DNA from: an uncultured Stenotrophomonas sp.
GTDB lineage: Bacteria; Pseudomonadota; Gammaproteobacteria; Xanthomonadales; Xanthomonadaceae
DNA: 64,000 nucleotides
Assembly (NCBI GenBank): GCA_913775725.1
Contig: CAJYNG010000023.1
Location: forward strand, 62,001-126,000
Reading direction: 5' to 3'
In this document: positions 9,700 through 17,745 of the stretch, one piece after another
How positions within the stretch are numbered: position 1 is the stretch's first letter
Layout of the letters: every line of letters begins with the position of its first letter
Notes under the pieces: generated by a model
Seen by the model: only the letters and a program-made list of their open reading frames with translations
Databases searched by the model: none
Told to the model about the DNA's origin: nothing
Translations under genes and position numbers: made by a program

Positions 9700-10342
9700 G
9701 GCCGGCCAGGGTCCGGGCGAACAGCGCCCGACCTACCGCAACGAGGGCATCCGTACCCTGCTGGAGATGTTCGCCTCCGGCGACCCGGCCGAGCACATGC
9801 CGCTCGGCCAGATCCTCAGCAATCTGCAACAGAGCGCGTTCGGCGTGTTCCTGTTCGTGGCGATCCTGCCCTCGTTCATCCCGATCCCGGGCATGGGCGG
9901 TGCGGTCAGTGGGCCACTGGTGATTCTGATCGGCCTGCAGATGCTGTTCTGCCTGCGCCGCCCCTGGCTGCCCGGTTTCATCGCCCGCCGCGGGCCCAGG
10001 CGCAGCACCACGCATCGCTTCCTGGACCGCATCGACCGCCCGCTTCGGCGCCTGGACCGGATGCTGTCGCCGCGCCTGCCGCAACTGCTGACACCACTGC
10101 CCGCCCACGCCTTCAGCGGCCTGCTGCTGGTGCTGCTGGGCATCCTGCTGTCGTTGCCGATTCCGTTCACCAACTTCCTGTTCGGATTCCAGCTGCTGCT
10201 GTTCTCACTGGCATTGCTGGAACGCGATGGCGCGCTGATGCTGTTCAACTGGATCGCGGCGCTGGCGGCGATCGCCTTCTTCGGTTTCAGTTCCGGGCAG
10301 CTGGTGGGCTATACGGTGGAGCTGTTCCAGCGCTGGTTCTGA
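9683..10342 (+). CDS. ExoD-like exopolysaccharide-synthesis-related membrane protein
   Basis: 219-residue polytopic membrane protein of the ExoD family, named after a Rhizobium gene affecting exopolysaccharide and alkali tolerance; the molecular activity is unknown. Recognisable from the N-terminal TLLEMFASGDPAEHMPLGQI, the first hydrophobic segment AFGVFLFVAILPSFIPIPG, the PLVILIGLQMLF segment and the repeated second half GLLLVLLGILLSLPIPF. The two similar hydrophobic halves suggest an internal duplication. The ATG at 9683 lies inside the end of the CNNM gene, and I use it because it gives an uncharged head of normal length. Probably one transcript with the gene before it. Confidence 0.88.
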   Translation: MSSPPEAGQGPGEQRPTYRNEGIRTLLEMFASGDPAEHMPLGQILSNLQQSAFGVFLFVAILPSFIPIPGMGGAVSGPLVILIGLQMLFCLRRPWLPGFIARRGPRRSTTHRFLDRIDRPLRRLDRMLSPRLPQLLTPLPAHAFSGLLLVLLGILLSLPIPFTNFLFGFQLLLFSLALLERDGALMLFNWIAALAAIAFFGFSSGQLVGYTVELFQRWF

Positions 10343-10358
10343 GCCGGAATCCGGTAAA

Positions 10359-10380
10359 GCCGGCGGCTGGCCGGCACTAC
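10359..10380 (-). repeat. Degenerate SMAG monomer
   Basis: On the minus strand: GTAG, then a stem on GCCGGC around a short loop. It is the GCCGGC-type SMAG variant and sits directly after the ExoD-like gene. Confidence 0.6.
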
Positions 10381-10399
10381 CAATACCGGACATCGGCCA

Positions 10400-10897
10400 T
10401 CACCGAAGGTCGATGAACCCGTTGTCGGCCAACGCCGCCGGTTCGTCCTGCACCGCCGACAGAACGAAACTCAGCGCCGTGCCCAGCAGTGTGCCCGGTC
10501 CATCCCAGTACTCGGCCGAGTCGGCCCGCACCTGGATCAGGCGCAGGTTCGGGTCGTCCTTGCCGCCTGGGAAGAACAGCTTCATCGCCGGCGACCACAG
10601 CGCCTCGATCTTCGCGCGATCGTCGACAACCCGCGCGCGCCCCGCCACAGACACGTAGGTGTTCTTCGATGGCGAGGCATAGGCCACGTTGACGCGCGGA
10701 TCGAGCGCGATCTCGGCCACCTTCGGGCTGTCGGCAGTGATGACGAACCACAGGCCACCGTCGAAGGCGACCTGCTGGGTGGCCAAAGGCCGGCTGTAAA
10801 GGCGGCCGTCCACGCCAGTGGTGGTGAACATCGCCACCTCCACGTCCTTGATCAGTTCTGCCAGCTGGGCGATGTGTTCGGCGCGGGTGTCGGCCAT
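10400..10897 (-). CDS. Pyridoxamine 5'-phosphate oxidase-like flavin-binding protein (general stress protein 26 type)
   Basis: 165-residue split-barrel protein of the PNPOx-like superfamily that usually binds FMN. The order of conserved elements is right: AELIKDVEVAMFTTTGVDGR, LYSRPLATQQVAF, LWFVITADSPKVAEI, VNVAYASPSKNTYVSVAGRA and the C-terminal AEYWDGPGTLLG, whose Trp stacks near the flavin in relatives. It is not a vitamin B6 enzyme by its length and motif set; members are stress-induced flavin or haem binders. AAGGAG lies 7 bases before the ATG. A monocistronic neighbour of another flavin enzyme on the same strand, 68 bases apart. Confidence 0.88.
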   Translation of the reverse strand: MADTRAEHIAQLAELIKDVEVAMFTTTGVDGRLYSRPLATQQVAFDGGLWFVITADSPKVAEIALDPRVNVAYASPSKNTYVSVAGRARVVDDRAKIEALWSPAMKLFFPGGKDDPNLRLIQVRADSAEYWDGPGTLLGTALSFVLSAVQDEPAALADNGFIDLR

Positions 10898-10965
10898 GTG
10901 GGGGCTCCTTCGATATGAGCCCCCATCAGACGCGGTTCGGCCGCAATGGGCCGTGACGCAATTGT

Positions 10966-11976
<1,011 letters not shown>

Positions 11977-12075
11977 CACAGGATCCCCCATGCATGGGGA
12001 CGGCCAGGCGCGGCGGCCAGTGACGGTGGCGGGATGCTGATTCCCGTGAGGCGGGTTCAGGGCCTGCCGGACCGT

Positions 12076-12143
12076 GTAGAGCCGAGCCTATGCTCGGCTG
12101 CTGTTGGTCGACAAAAGGCAGCCGAGCATAGGCTCGGCTCTAC
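12076..12143. repeat. SMAG palindrome pair (dimer)
   Basis: GTAG head, AGCCGAGC / GCTCGGCT hairpin, spacer, the mirrored hairpin and CTAC tail. Lies between the luciferase-like gene promoter and the trhO stop. Confidence 0.85.
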
Positions 12144-12153
12144 AGAAGCGCGG

Positions 12154-12921
12154 TCAGAACGCGCTGGGGCGCGGCTCGGCCAGCGGCTGGTCGACCATCG
12201 GCTTCAGCTCTGCGTCCAGCGCCACGCGCTCATCGAACACGAAGCAGCGGCCTTCGTAGCCTTCGCCGCCCACCTCCTCGAAGTAGCCGAGGATGCCGCC
12301 GTCCAGCTGCAGCACGTTGTCCATGCCGTCGTTGACCATCCACAGCGCGGCCTTCTCGCAGCGGATGCCACCGGTGCAGAAACTGACCACGGTGCTGTCC
12401 TTCAGCGCCTCGCGGTGCGGCGCCAACGCCTCGGGCAGGTCGGTGAACTTGTGGATGGGCAGCACCAGCGCATCCTTGAAGGTGCCGTACTCCACTTCCT
12501 GCAGGTTGCGCGTGTCAAGCATCACCACCGGCTTGCCGGCGTCGTCATGGCCCTGGCGCAGCCACCGCTGCACCGTCGCCGGATCAACCGCCGGCGCGCG
12601 CGGATAGTCCAGCGGCTGGCCGTCATCGCGGCGGAAGCTGATGATCTCGTCCTTCACCTTGGCCTTCAGCCGCGCGAACGGCTGATGCTCACTGAGGCTG
12701 GTCTTGACCCGCATATCGGCAAAGCGCGCGTCAGAACGCAGCGCCACGTAGAAACCCTCGACCGCCTCTGGCGCACCCGCCAGGAACAGGTTCAGCCCCT
12801 CGCCTGCCACCAGGATCGTGCCGCGCAGCTGCGCCGCCTCGGCGCGCGCCAGCAACTGGTCGCACAGGGCCTGGGGAGCGTCGATGACGGCGAAATGATA
12901 GGCAGCGGTATTGGCGATCAT
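12154..12921 (-). CDS. trhO: tRNA 5-hydroxyuridine synthase, rhodanese-type
   Basis: Oxygen-dependent enzyme hydroxylating U34 of tRNAs on the way to mo5U/cmo5U; formerly UPF0176/YceA. 255 residues: N-terminal UPF0176 domain (about 1-95, with FAVIDAPQALCDQLLARA and GTILVAGEGLN), then a rhodanese domain with VVMLDTRNLQEVEYGTF (132-148) and the active loop FCTGGIRCEKAA, where Cys182 is the expected catalytic cysteine and Cys188 is also conserved. The C-terminal CFVFDERV segment is typical. ATG at 12921 opens the conserved N-terminus. Upstream lies copy B of the dispersed element, so its promoter must lie in the short stretch before 12993. Confidence 0.95.
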   Translation of the reverse strand: MIANTAAYHFAVIDAPQALCDQLLARAEAAQLRGTILVAGEGLNLFLAGAPEAVEGFYVALRSDARFADMRVKTSLSEHQPFARLKAKVKDEIISFRRDDGQPLDYPRAPAVDPATVQRWLRQGHDDAGKPVVMLDTRNLQEVEYGTFKDALVLPIHKFTDLPEALAPHREALKDSTVVSFCTGGIRCEKAALWMVNDGMDNVLQLDGGILGYFEEVGGEGYEGRCFVFDERVALDAELKPMVDQPLAEPRPSAF

Positions 12922-12968
12922 TCTGCCATTTTAGCGCCAGAGTGCCCCAGGGTCAGATTTACCCGTTC

Positions 12969-12987
12969 ATCCACGCATGGCGTGGAT
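12969..12987. repeat. Short perfect hairpin ATCCACGC / GCGTGGAT
   Basis: Eight-bp arms around ATG. The same core occurs in the 13-bp hairpin at 43552-43580, so it is a dispersed repeat type. Confidence 0.65.
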
Positions 12988-12992
12988 CTGCT

Positions 12993-13016
12993 GTGTCGAC
13001 CAAGGTCGACACCTAC
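12993..13016 (-). repeat. SMAG monomer
   Basis: Perfect hairpin GTGTCGACC / GGTCGACAC with CTAC at its right end, that is, a GTAG head on the minus strand. It forms one end of copy B. Confidence 0.8.
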
Positions 13017-13258
13017 CAACAGCCGCGGGGAACTGTCAGAGGCGTGGTGGTGTGGGCAGGCGGGACCGTTGGCGCCATGGATGGCGCCATCGAGCCCCCA
13101 TGGGTGAGGGCGCTTTGCTTGCGAAGCACTGCTTCGCAAGCGCCCGAACGCACAGCCGCCAGCGGCTGGGCCGGGCCGCGGAGCGGGGTTCACGGCGTGT
13201 CCCGCCTGTCCACACCGCCACGCCATCCCACGGAAACCAGCTTTTGACGTTGCCGTTG
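12993..13258 (+). repeat. Dispersed long-stem element, copy B
   Basis: Plus-strand order: SMAG hairpin (12993-13016), 5' arm (13041-13065), 35-nt apical block identical to copy A (13066-13100), an extra segment of about 80 nt with its own hairpin GCTTGCGAAGC / GCTTCGCAAGC, 3' arm (13200-13224), and the shared end GCTTTTGACGTTGCCGTTG. The arms pair over all 25 positions on this strand, counting two G-U pairs. Confidence 0.8.
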
Positions 13259-13301
13259 CCGTTGCCTCTGCGGGTGCCGGGTGCAACCCGGCCGAAACCC
13301 C

Positions 13302-13667
13302 TTACCCCCGCAACAACACGAACGGCAGCAGCACCAGCGCCGCCGCACCGGCCATCGCCAGCAACACCAGCACCACATACCCCGGTCGGCGCCGGAACAG
13401 GCTGCCGAACGTCTCCGCCGTGCCCTCGCGCAACGCCTGCTCGCGCTCGGCACGGATGCGCGGCCCGCGTTCGGCCTGGTACTCCGCCATCAGCGCCTTC
13501 GCACGCGGATGATCGGTGTCCTCGCGCAGCCACAGGCCGCCATTGGAAATGCCCCAGGGGCTGGGTTCGGTGCGATACCAGGCGATGCCGTGCTGGTCGA
13601 GCAGCGTGCAGACATCGGCATATTCGTCGTCGCCGACATTGCGCAGATTGAGCAGGAGTTTTGCCAT
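13302..13667 (-). CDS. DUF6164 family protein with C-terminal membrane anchor
   Basis: 121-residue protein of unknown function. The N-terminus MAKLLLNLRNVGDDEYADVC resembles a small regulator-like alpha/beta domain for which DUF6164 members are known, with GIAWYRTEPSPWGISNGGLW following. After a charged helix (about 60-90) one hydrophobic segment GYVVLVLLAMAGAAALVLLPFVLL (about 97-119) anchors the C-terminus, so the head faces the cytoplasm. The frame is open far upstream, but this is the only Met before the conserved start. Divergent from the FKBP lipoprotein, 69 bases apart; the pairing may share a promoter region. Confidence 0.82.
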   Translation of the reverse strand: MAKLLLNLRNVGDDEYADVCTLLDQHGIAWYRTEPSPWGISNGGLWLREDTDHPRAKALMAEYQAERGPRIRAEREQALREGTAETFGSLFRRRPGYVVLVLLAMAGAAALVLLPFVLLRG

Positions 13668-13736
13668 GCCCCATGATACCCGGCGCCGATGCGCTACCCT
13701 TGCCGCCCTCGCCCTGCGCCCTTCCGGAGACGCCCG

Positions 13737-14171
13737 ATGCGCCGCCTGCTGCTTCCCCTGCTGCTGTCCCTCGCCGCCGTTGGCTGCTCGACCGAACCGT
13801 CCGGCCCGCCGCCGGGTGGCACCCTGACCACCTTCGAGCGCATCGATACCGTGCCAGGCACCGGCACCGAAGCCATTGCCGGCAGCAAGGTCACCGTGCA
13901 CTACACCGGCTGGATCTACGACAACCGCACCGAAACCAAGCACGGCAAGACCTTCGACAGCTCGGTCAGCCGTGGCGAACCGTTCACCTTCGCACTCGGC
14001 GCCGGCCAGGTCATCCGCGGCTGGGATGAGGGCGTGGCCGGCATGAAGGTCGGCGGCAAGCGCACGCTGATGATCCCGCCGGACTACGGCTACGGCGACC
14101 GCCGGGTTGGCCCGATTCCGGCCGGCTCGTCGCTGGTGTTCGATGTCGAGCTGCTCGATGTCAAACCGTAA
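13737..14171 (+). CDS. FKBP-type peptidyl-prolyl isomerase, probable lipoprotein
   Basis: 144-residue cis-trans prolyl isomerase acting in the periplasm. The N-terminus MRRLLLPLLLSLAAVGC fits a lipoprotein signal with Cys17 as the lipidated residue, although Ala at -3 is less usual than Leu. The FKBP fold follows: GSKVTVHYTGWIYDN, TFDSSVSRGEPFTFALGAGQVIRGWDEGV, KRTLMIPPDYGYGD and a C-terminal LVFDVELLDV, with the aromatic pocket residues in place. ATG at 13737 has GGAGA 7 bases upstream. Its end overlaps the next start by 14 bases, suggesting translational coupling. Confidence 0.9.
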   Translation: MRRLLLPLLLSLAAVGCSTEPSGPPPGGTLTTFERIDTVPGTGTEAIAGSKVTVHYTGWIYDNRTETKHGKTFDSSVSRGEPFTFALGAGQVIRGWDEGVAGMKVGGKRTLMIPPDYGYGDRRVGPIPAGSSLVFDVELLDVKP

Positions 14172-15405
14172 TACCGCAACGCCTCCGCGGGTCGCCGTCA
14201 TCGGCGGCGGCCCGGCCGGCCTGTTTGCCGCCGAGCGCCTGCGCGCCGCTGGGCTGGAGGTCGACCTGTACGAGGCCAAGGGCTCGCCCGGCCGCAAGTT
14301 CCTGATCGCCGGCAAGGGCGGACTCAACCTCACCCATTCCGATCCGCGCCCGCTGTTCGACAGCCGCTACCGCGAGCAGGCCGAAGCGGTCGGTCGCTGG
14401 CTGGATGGCTTCGACGCGCAGGCGCTGCGTGACTGGGCCGCCGGCTTCGGCGTGGAAACCTACGTCGGCAGCTCCGGCCGCGTGTTCCCGGTCGACCGCA
14501 AGGCAGCGCCATTGCTGCGCGGCTGGGTGCGCCGGTTGAAGGAACAGGGTGTGCGCCTGCACGCCAACCACCGCTGGATCGGCTGGAGTGACGAAGGCGC
14601 CTTGCGATTTGAAACCGAAGACGGCGCCGTTGAAGTGCATGCCGATGCCACTGTGCTGGCCCTGGGCGGCGGCAGCTGGCCGCAGCTGGGCAGCGACGGC
14701 GCCTGGGTCACGCCACTGCAGGCCCGTGGCGTGGACATCGCACCGCTGCAGTCGGCCAACTGCGGTTTCGACGTGGACTGGACCCCATTCTTCGCCCAGC
14801 GCAATGCCGGCGCGCCGTTGAAGCCGGTGGTCGCGCACTGGATCGACCTGGCCGGACAGCCACAGTCGCTGCAGGGCGAATGCGTGGCCAGCGAGTACGG
14901 CATCGAAGGCAGCCTGATCTATGCGTTGGCGGCGGACCTGCGCGAGACCATCAACCGCGATGGCCACGCGATGCTGTGGCTGGACCTGGTGCCGGGCCGT
15001 GACGAGGCGCGCCTGCTGGCCGATCTGTCACGTCCGCGCAAGGGCCGCAGCTTCGGCGAGCACCTGCGCCGCCAGGCCGGCCTGGATGCAGTGAAAGCCG
15101 CACTGGTGTTCGAGATTCTGGGTAAAGAAGCGGGCAACGACCTGCCTGCCGTGGCGGCTACGCTCAAGCGCCTGCCGCTGCGCCTGCTGCGTCCCCGGCC
15201 GATGGCCGAAGTGATCAGCACCGCCGGTGGCGTGCGCCTGGGTGCGCTGGATGATGGCCTGATGCTGCGGGCAGTGCCCGGCGTGTTCTGTGCCGGCGAG
15301 ATGCTGGACTGGGAGGCACCGACGGGTGGCTACCTGCTGACCGCGTGCTACGCCAGTGGCCTGCGCGCTGCGGAAGGCGTGATCGGGTGGCTGGCCGAGC
15401 GGTGA
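14158..15405 (+). CDS. HI0933-type NAD(P)/FAD-dependent flavoprotein (TIGR03862)
   Basis: 415-residue cytoplasmic flavoprotein of the HI0933/BaiN-like family. The dinucleotide motif VAVIGGGPAGLFAAERL opens the protein, the redox-family signature SPGRKFLIAGKGGLNLTHS follows, then FPVDRKAAPLL, LALGGGSWPQLGSDG and the C-terminal CAGEMLDWEAPTGGYLL, which contacts FAD in relatives. The substrate is unknown; BaiN in gut bacteria reduces bile acids, but this is a distant branch. Start ATG at 14158 lies inside the FKBP gene. A SMAG dimer follows the stop. Confidence 0.9.
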   Translation: MSNRNTATPPRVAVIGGGPAGLFAAERLRAAGLEVDLYEAKGSPGRKFLIAGKGGLNLTHSDPRPLFDSRYREQAEAVGRWLDGFDAQALRDWAAGFGVETYVGSSGRVFPVDRKAAPLLRGWVRRLKEQGVRLHANHRWIGWSDEGALRFETEDGAVEVHADATVLALGGGSWPQLGSDGAWVTPLQARGVDIAPLQSANCGFDVDWTPFFAQRNAGAPLKPVVAHWIDLAGQPQSLQGECVASEYGIEGSLIYALAADLRETINRDGHAMLWLDLVPGRDEARLLADLSRPRKGRSFGEHLRRQAGLDAVKAALVFEILGKEAGNDLPAVAATLKRLPLRLLRPRPMAEVISTAGGVRLGALDDGLMLRAVPGVFCAGEMLDWEAPTGGYLLTACYASGLRAAEGVIGWLAER

Positions 15406-15415
15406 CGCCTGCCTT

Positions 15416-15484
15416 GTAGCGTCGAGCCATGCTCGACTGCTTCATCGATTGAATCAAAAGCAGTCGAGCATGGCTCGACTCTAC
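15416..15484. repeat. SMAG palindrome pair (dimer)
   Basis: GTAG, hairpin on GTCGAGC / GCTCGAC, spacer, mirrored hairpin, CTAC. It lies between the convergent flavoprotein and GNAT genes. Confidence 0.85.
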
Positions 15485-15502
15485 AAAAGCCGTCGAGCTA
15501 CA

Positions 15503-15964
15503 TCACCACGGCCGGCGCATGCTCACCGAAGCCAGCGCCACGCCGCTGGGGTGCGGGTAGGCCTCTTCGCGCACGCTGATGAACCCCTGCCGTTGATAGA
15601 ATGGCACGGCGTTCAGCGAGGCCGACAGCACCACCTCACGCCCAGGATCGGCCATCGCCAGCAGGCGCTGCATCAGTGCCTGGCCGATGCCCTTGCCGCC
15701 ACGATCCGGATCGACGAACAACGCATCGACTTCATTGGCATCGGCATCAAACACGCCGAAGCCAAGCAGACCGCCCTGCCCATCCTCGGCCACCACGCAG
15801 CCACCCTGCCCCAGCAGCCGTGCGTACTGCGACGGTGGCGGCGAGGCAGACCAGGGCGCGATGACCTCGGGTGGGTAATGACTGCTGCAGGTCTCGCGCA
15901 CGCAACGCGTGCGCAGCGCCCACAGCATGGCCACGTCATCCATGGTGCCGGTCCTGAACTGCAT
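15503..15964 (-). CDS. GNAT acetyltransferase
   Basis: 153-residue N-acetyltransferase, substrate unknown. The fold is clear from FRTGTMDDVAMLWALRTRCV, the beta-4 segment EVDALFVDPDRGGKGIGQAL with the acetyl-CoA loop, and LSASLNAVPFYQRQGF near the C-terminus. AAGGAG six bases before the ATG at 15964 decides the start; the frame remains open for 66 more codons upstream without one. Convergent with the flavoprotein across a SMAG repeat, and a second, mixed SMAG dimer sits upstream of it. Confidence 0.88.
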   Translation of the reverse strand: MQFRTGTMDDVAMLWALRTRCVRETCSSHYPPEVIAPWSASPPPSQYARLLGQGGCVVAEDGQGGLLGFGVFDADANEVDALFVDPDRGGKGIGQALMQRLLAMADPGREVVLSASLNAVPFYQRQGFISVREEAYPHPSGVALASVSMRRPW

Positions 15965-15975
15965 GACATCTCCTT

Positions 15976-16060
15976 GTAGAGCCGAGCCCATGCTCGGCTG
16001 TTCTTCGTTCCAACGTCGCGATGCCTGATCGAAAAGCAGTCGAGCATGGCTCGACGCTAC
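15976..16060. repeat. SMAG palindrome pair with unlike halves
   Basis: GTAG head with an AGCCGAGC-type left hairpin and a CTAC-tailed right hairpin of the GTCGAGC type, separated by about 40 bases. The left half matches the 3659 and 12076 copies, the right half the 15416 copy. Confidence 0.8.
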
Positions 16061-16067
16061 AGAATCG

Positions 16068-17690
16068 TTATCGCGACTTGCTGGCGCGCAGTGCCTGGAT
16101 CTTCGGCGGCGGCTGGAACGAGTCACTGCGTGCATCGGCCCAGAACGCATGGAACACCGCATGGTCCGGCACCCTGTGCAGCAGCTCGCCCGGTTCCAGG
16201 TAGCGGTACAGCGAGGCCAGCGAACGGATTTCCACCGGCGAAACGCGGCGCAGGATGTGTTCCGGCCCCAGTTCAGCCGGATCGTTCAGGCCCGCGGCAC
16301 ACAGCAGTTCCTTCAAGGCATGCAGCGTATGCTCGTGGTAGCTGTACACACGGGTGGCCTTGTCCGGTGCATCCAGATGCTTCCAGCGCGCTGGATCCTG
16401 GGTCGCGATGCCGGTCGGGCACTTGTCTGTGTGGCAGCTCAGTGATTGGATGCAGCCCAGCGCGAACATGAAGCCTCGGCCGGCATTGCACCAGTCGGCC
16501 CCCAGCGCGATGGTCCGCGCGATATCGAACGCGCTGGTGATCTTGCCGGCCGCACCGATGCGGATGCGGTCGCGCAGGTCGAGGCCGACCAGGGTGTTAT
16601 GCACCAGCAGCAGCGCCTCGTGCATCGGCACGCCGACATGGTCGACAAACTCGGCCGGTGCCGCACCGGTGCCGCCCTCGGCGCCGTCGACCACGATGAA
16701 ATCCGGCAGCAACCCGGTTTCCTGCATCGCTTTGGCAATGCCGAACCACTCCCACGGGTGGCCGATGGCCAGCTTGAAACCGACCGGCTTGCCACCGGAC
16801 AGCTCGCGCAGGCGGGCGACGAACTGCAGCAGCTCGACCGGCGTCGAGAACGCCGAGTGACGCGACGGCGACACGCAGTCCACCCCCATCGGCACGCCAC
16901 GCGTCACCGAGATCTCGGCGGTCACCTTCGGCGCCGGCAGCACGCCACCGTGGCCAGGCTTGGCGCCCTGCGACAGCTTGATCTCGATCATCTTGACCTG
17001 ATCATGGGTGGCATTGGCCACGAAGCGCTCCTCACTGAAACCGCCCTTCTCGTCACGGCAACCGAAGTAGCCCGAGCCGATCTCCCACACCAGGTCACCG
17101 CCCATCTCGCGGTGGTAGGGCGAGATCGAACCCTCGCCGGTGTCGTGGTAGAAGCCGCCCTGGCGCGCGCCTTCGTTCAGCGCGCGGATGGCATTGGCCG
17201 ACAGTGAACCGAAGCTCATCGCCGAGATGTTGAACACGCTGGCCGAATAGGGCTTGGCACAGTTCGGGCCGATCAACACGCGGAAGTCATGCTTGGCGAT
17301 GGCCGTCGGTGCCAGCGAATGATTGATCCACTCGTAGTCCACCGCATAGGTGCTGCGCAGGGTGCCGAAGGGCACCGTGTCCATCTCGTTCTTGGCGCGC
17401 TGGTAGATCAGTGCCCGCTGCTGGCGCGAGAACGGCACGTCTTCCAGGTCGCTCTGCACGAAGTACTGGCGGATCTCCGGGCCGATCGATTCCAGCCCGT
17501 AGCGGAAGTGCGCCATCACCGGATAATTGCGGCGCAGCGTGCTGCGCTTCTGCAGCAGGTCCCAGGTCCCCAGCGCCACCATCGCGGCAGTCAGGCCGAC
17601 GCCCCAATACCAGGCCGGCCAGATTGTGGCCAGCCACAGGCATATCGGGAACATCAGGATGGCGAGCAGGTAGACGATATACCGGTGCAT
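16068..17690 (-). CDS. Membrane-anchored glutamate-synthase-like FMN protein
   Basis: 540-residue protein related to the FMN/synthase domain of the large glutamate synthase subunit, but without the glutaminase and C-terminal GXGXG domains, so it is not GOGAT itself. Two hydrophobic segments (about 3-45) anchor it. Core motifs: FNISAMSFGSLSANAIRALN, GGFYHDTGEGSISPYHRE, KPGHGGVLPAPKVT, IVVDGAEGGTGAAPAEF, and CIQSLSCHTDKCPTGI, whose three cysteines match the [3Fe-4S] ligands of GltB. Its electron donor and substrate are unknown. GAGGAA precedes the ATG at 17690. It is transcribed as a single unit downstream of the sugar dehydrogenase, with a 55-base gap. Confidence 0.9.
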   Translation of the reverse strand: MHRYIVYLLAILMFPICLWLATIWPAWYWGVGLTAAMVALGTWDLLQKRSTLRRNYPVMAHFRYGLESIGPEIRQYFVQSDLEDVPFSRQQRALIYQRAKNEMDTVPFGTLRSTYAVDYEWINHSLAPTAIAKHDFRVLIGPNCAKPYSASVFNISAMSFGSLSANAIRALNEGARQGGFYHDTGEGSISPYHREMGGDLVWEIGSGYFGCRDEKGGFSEERFVANATHDQVKMIEIKLSQGAKPGHGGVLPAPKVTAEISVTRGVPMGVDCVSPSRHSAFSTPVELLQFVARLRELSGGKPVGFKLAIGHPWEWFGIAKAMQETGLLPDFIVVDGAEGGTGAAPAEFVDHVGVPMHEALLLVHNTLVGLDLRDRIRIGAAGKITSAFDIARTIALGADWCNAGRGFMFALGCIQSLSCHTDKCPTGIATQDPARWKHLDAPDKATRVYSYHEHTLHALKELLCAAGLNDPAELGPEHILRRVSPVEIRSLASLYRYLEPGELLHRVPDHAVFHAFWADARSDSFQPPPKIQALRASKSR

Positions 17691-17745
17691 GGCTTTCCTC
17701 GGTTGCAACTGCCCCCGAGTCTACCGCGCCGTTCGCTGCCCGGGC

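Larger units (their letters stand above)
12922..13301. other. Repeat-filled intergenic region between trhO and the DUF6164 gene
   Basis: Contains no gene. It is almost entirely palindromes: a hairpin with core ATCCACGC-ATG-GCGTGGAT (12969-12987), the SMAG monomer and dispersed element copy B (12993-13258), and inside it the perfect hairpin at 13117-13141. Confidence 0.8.
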
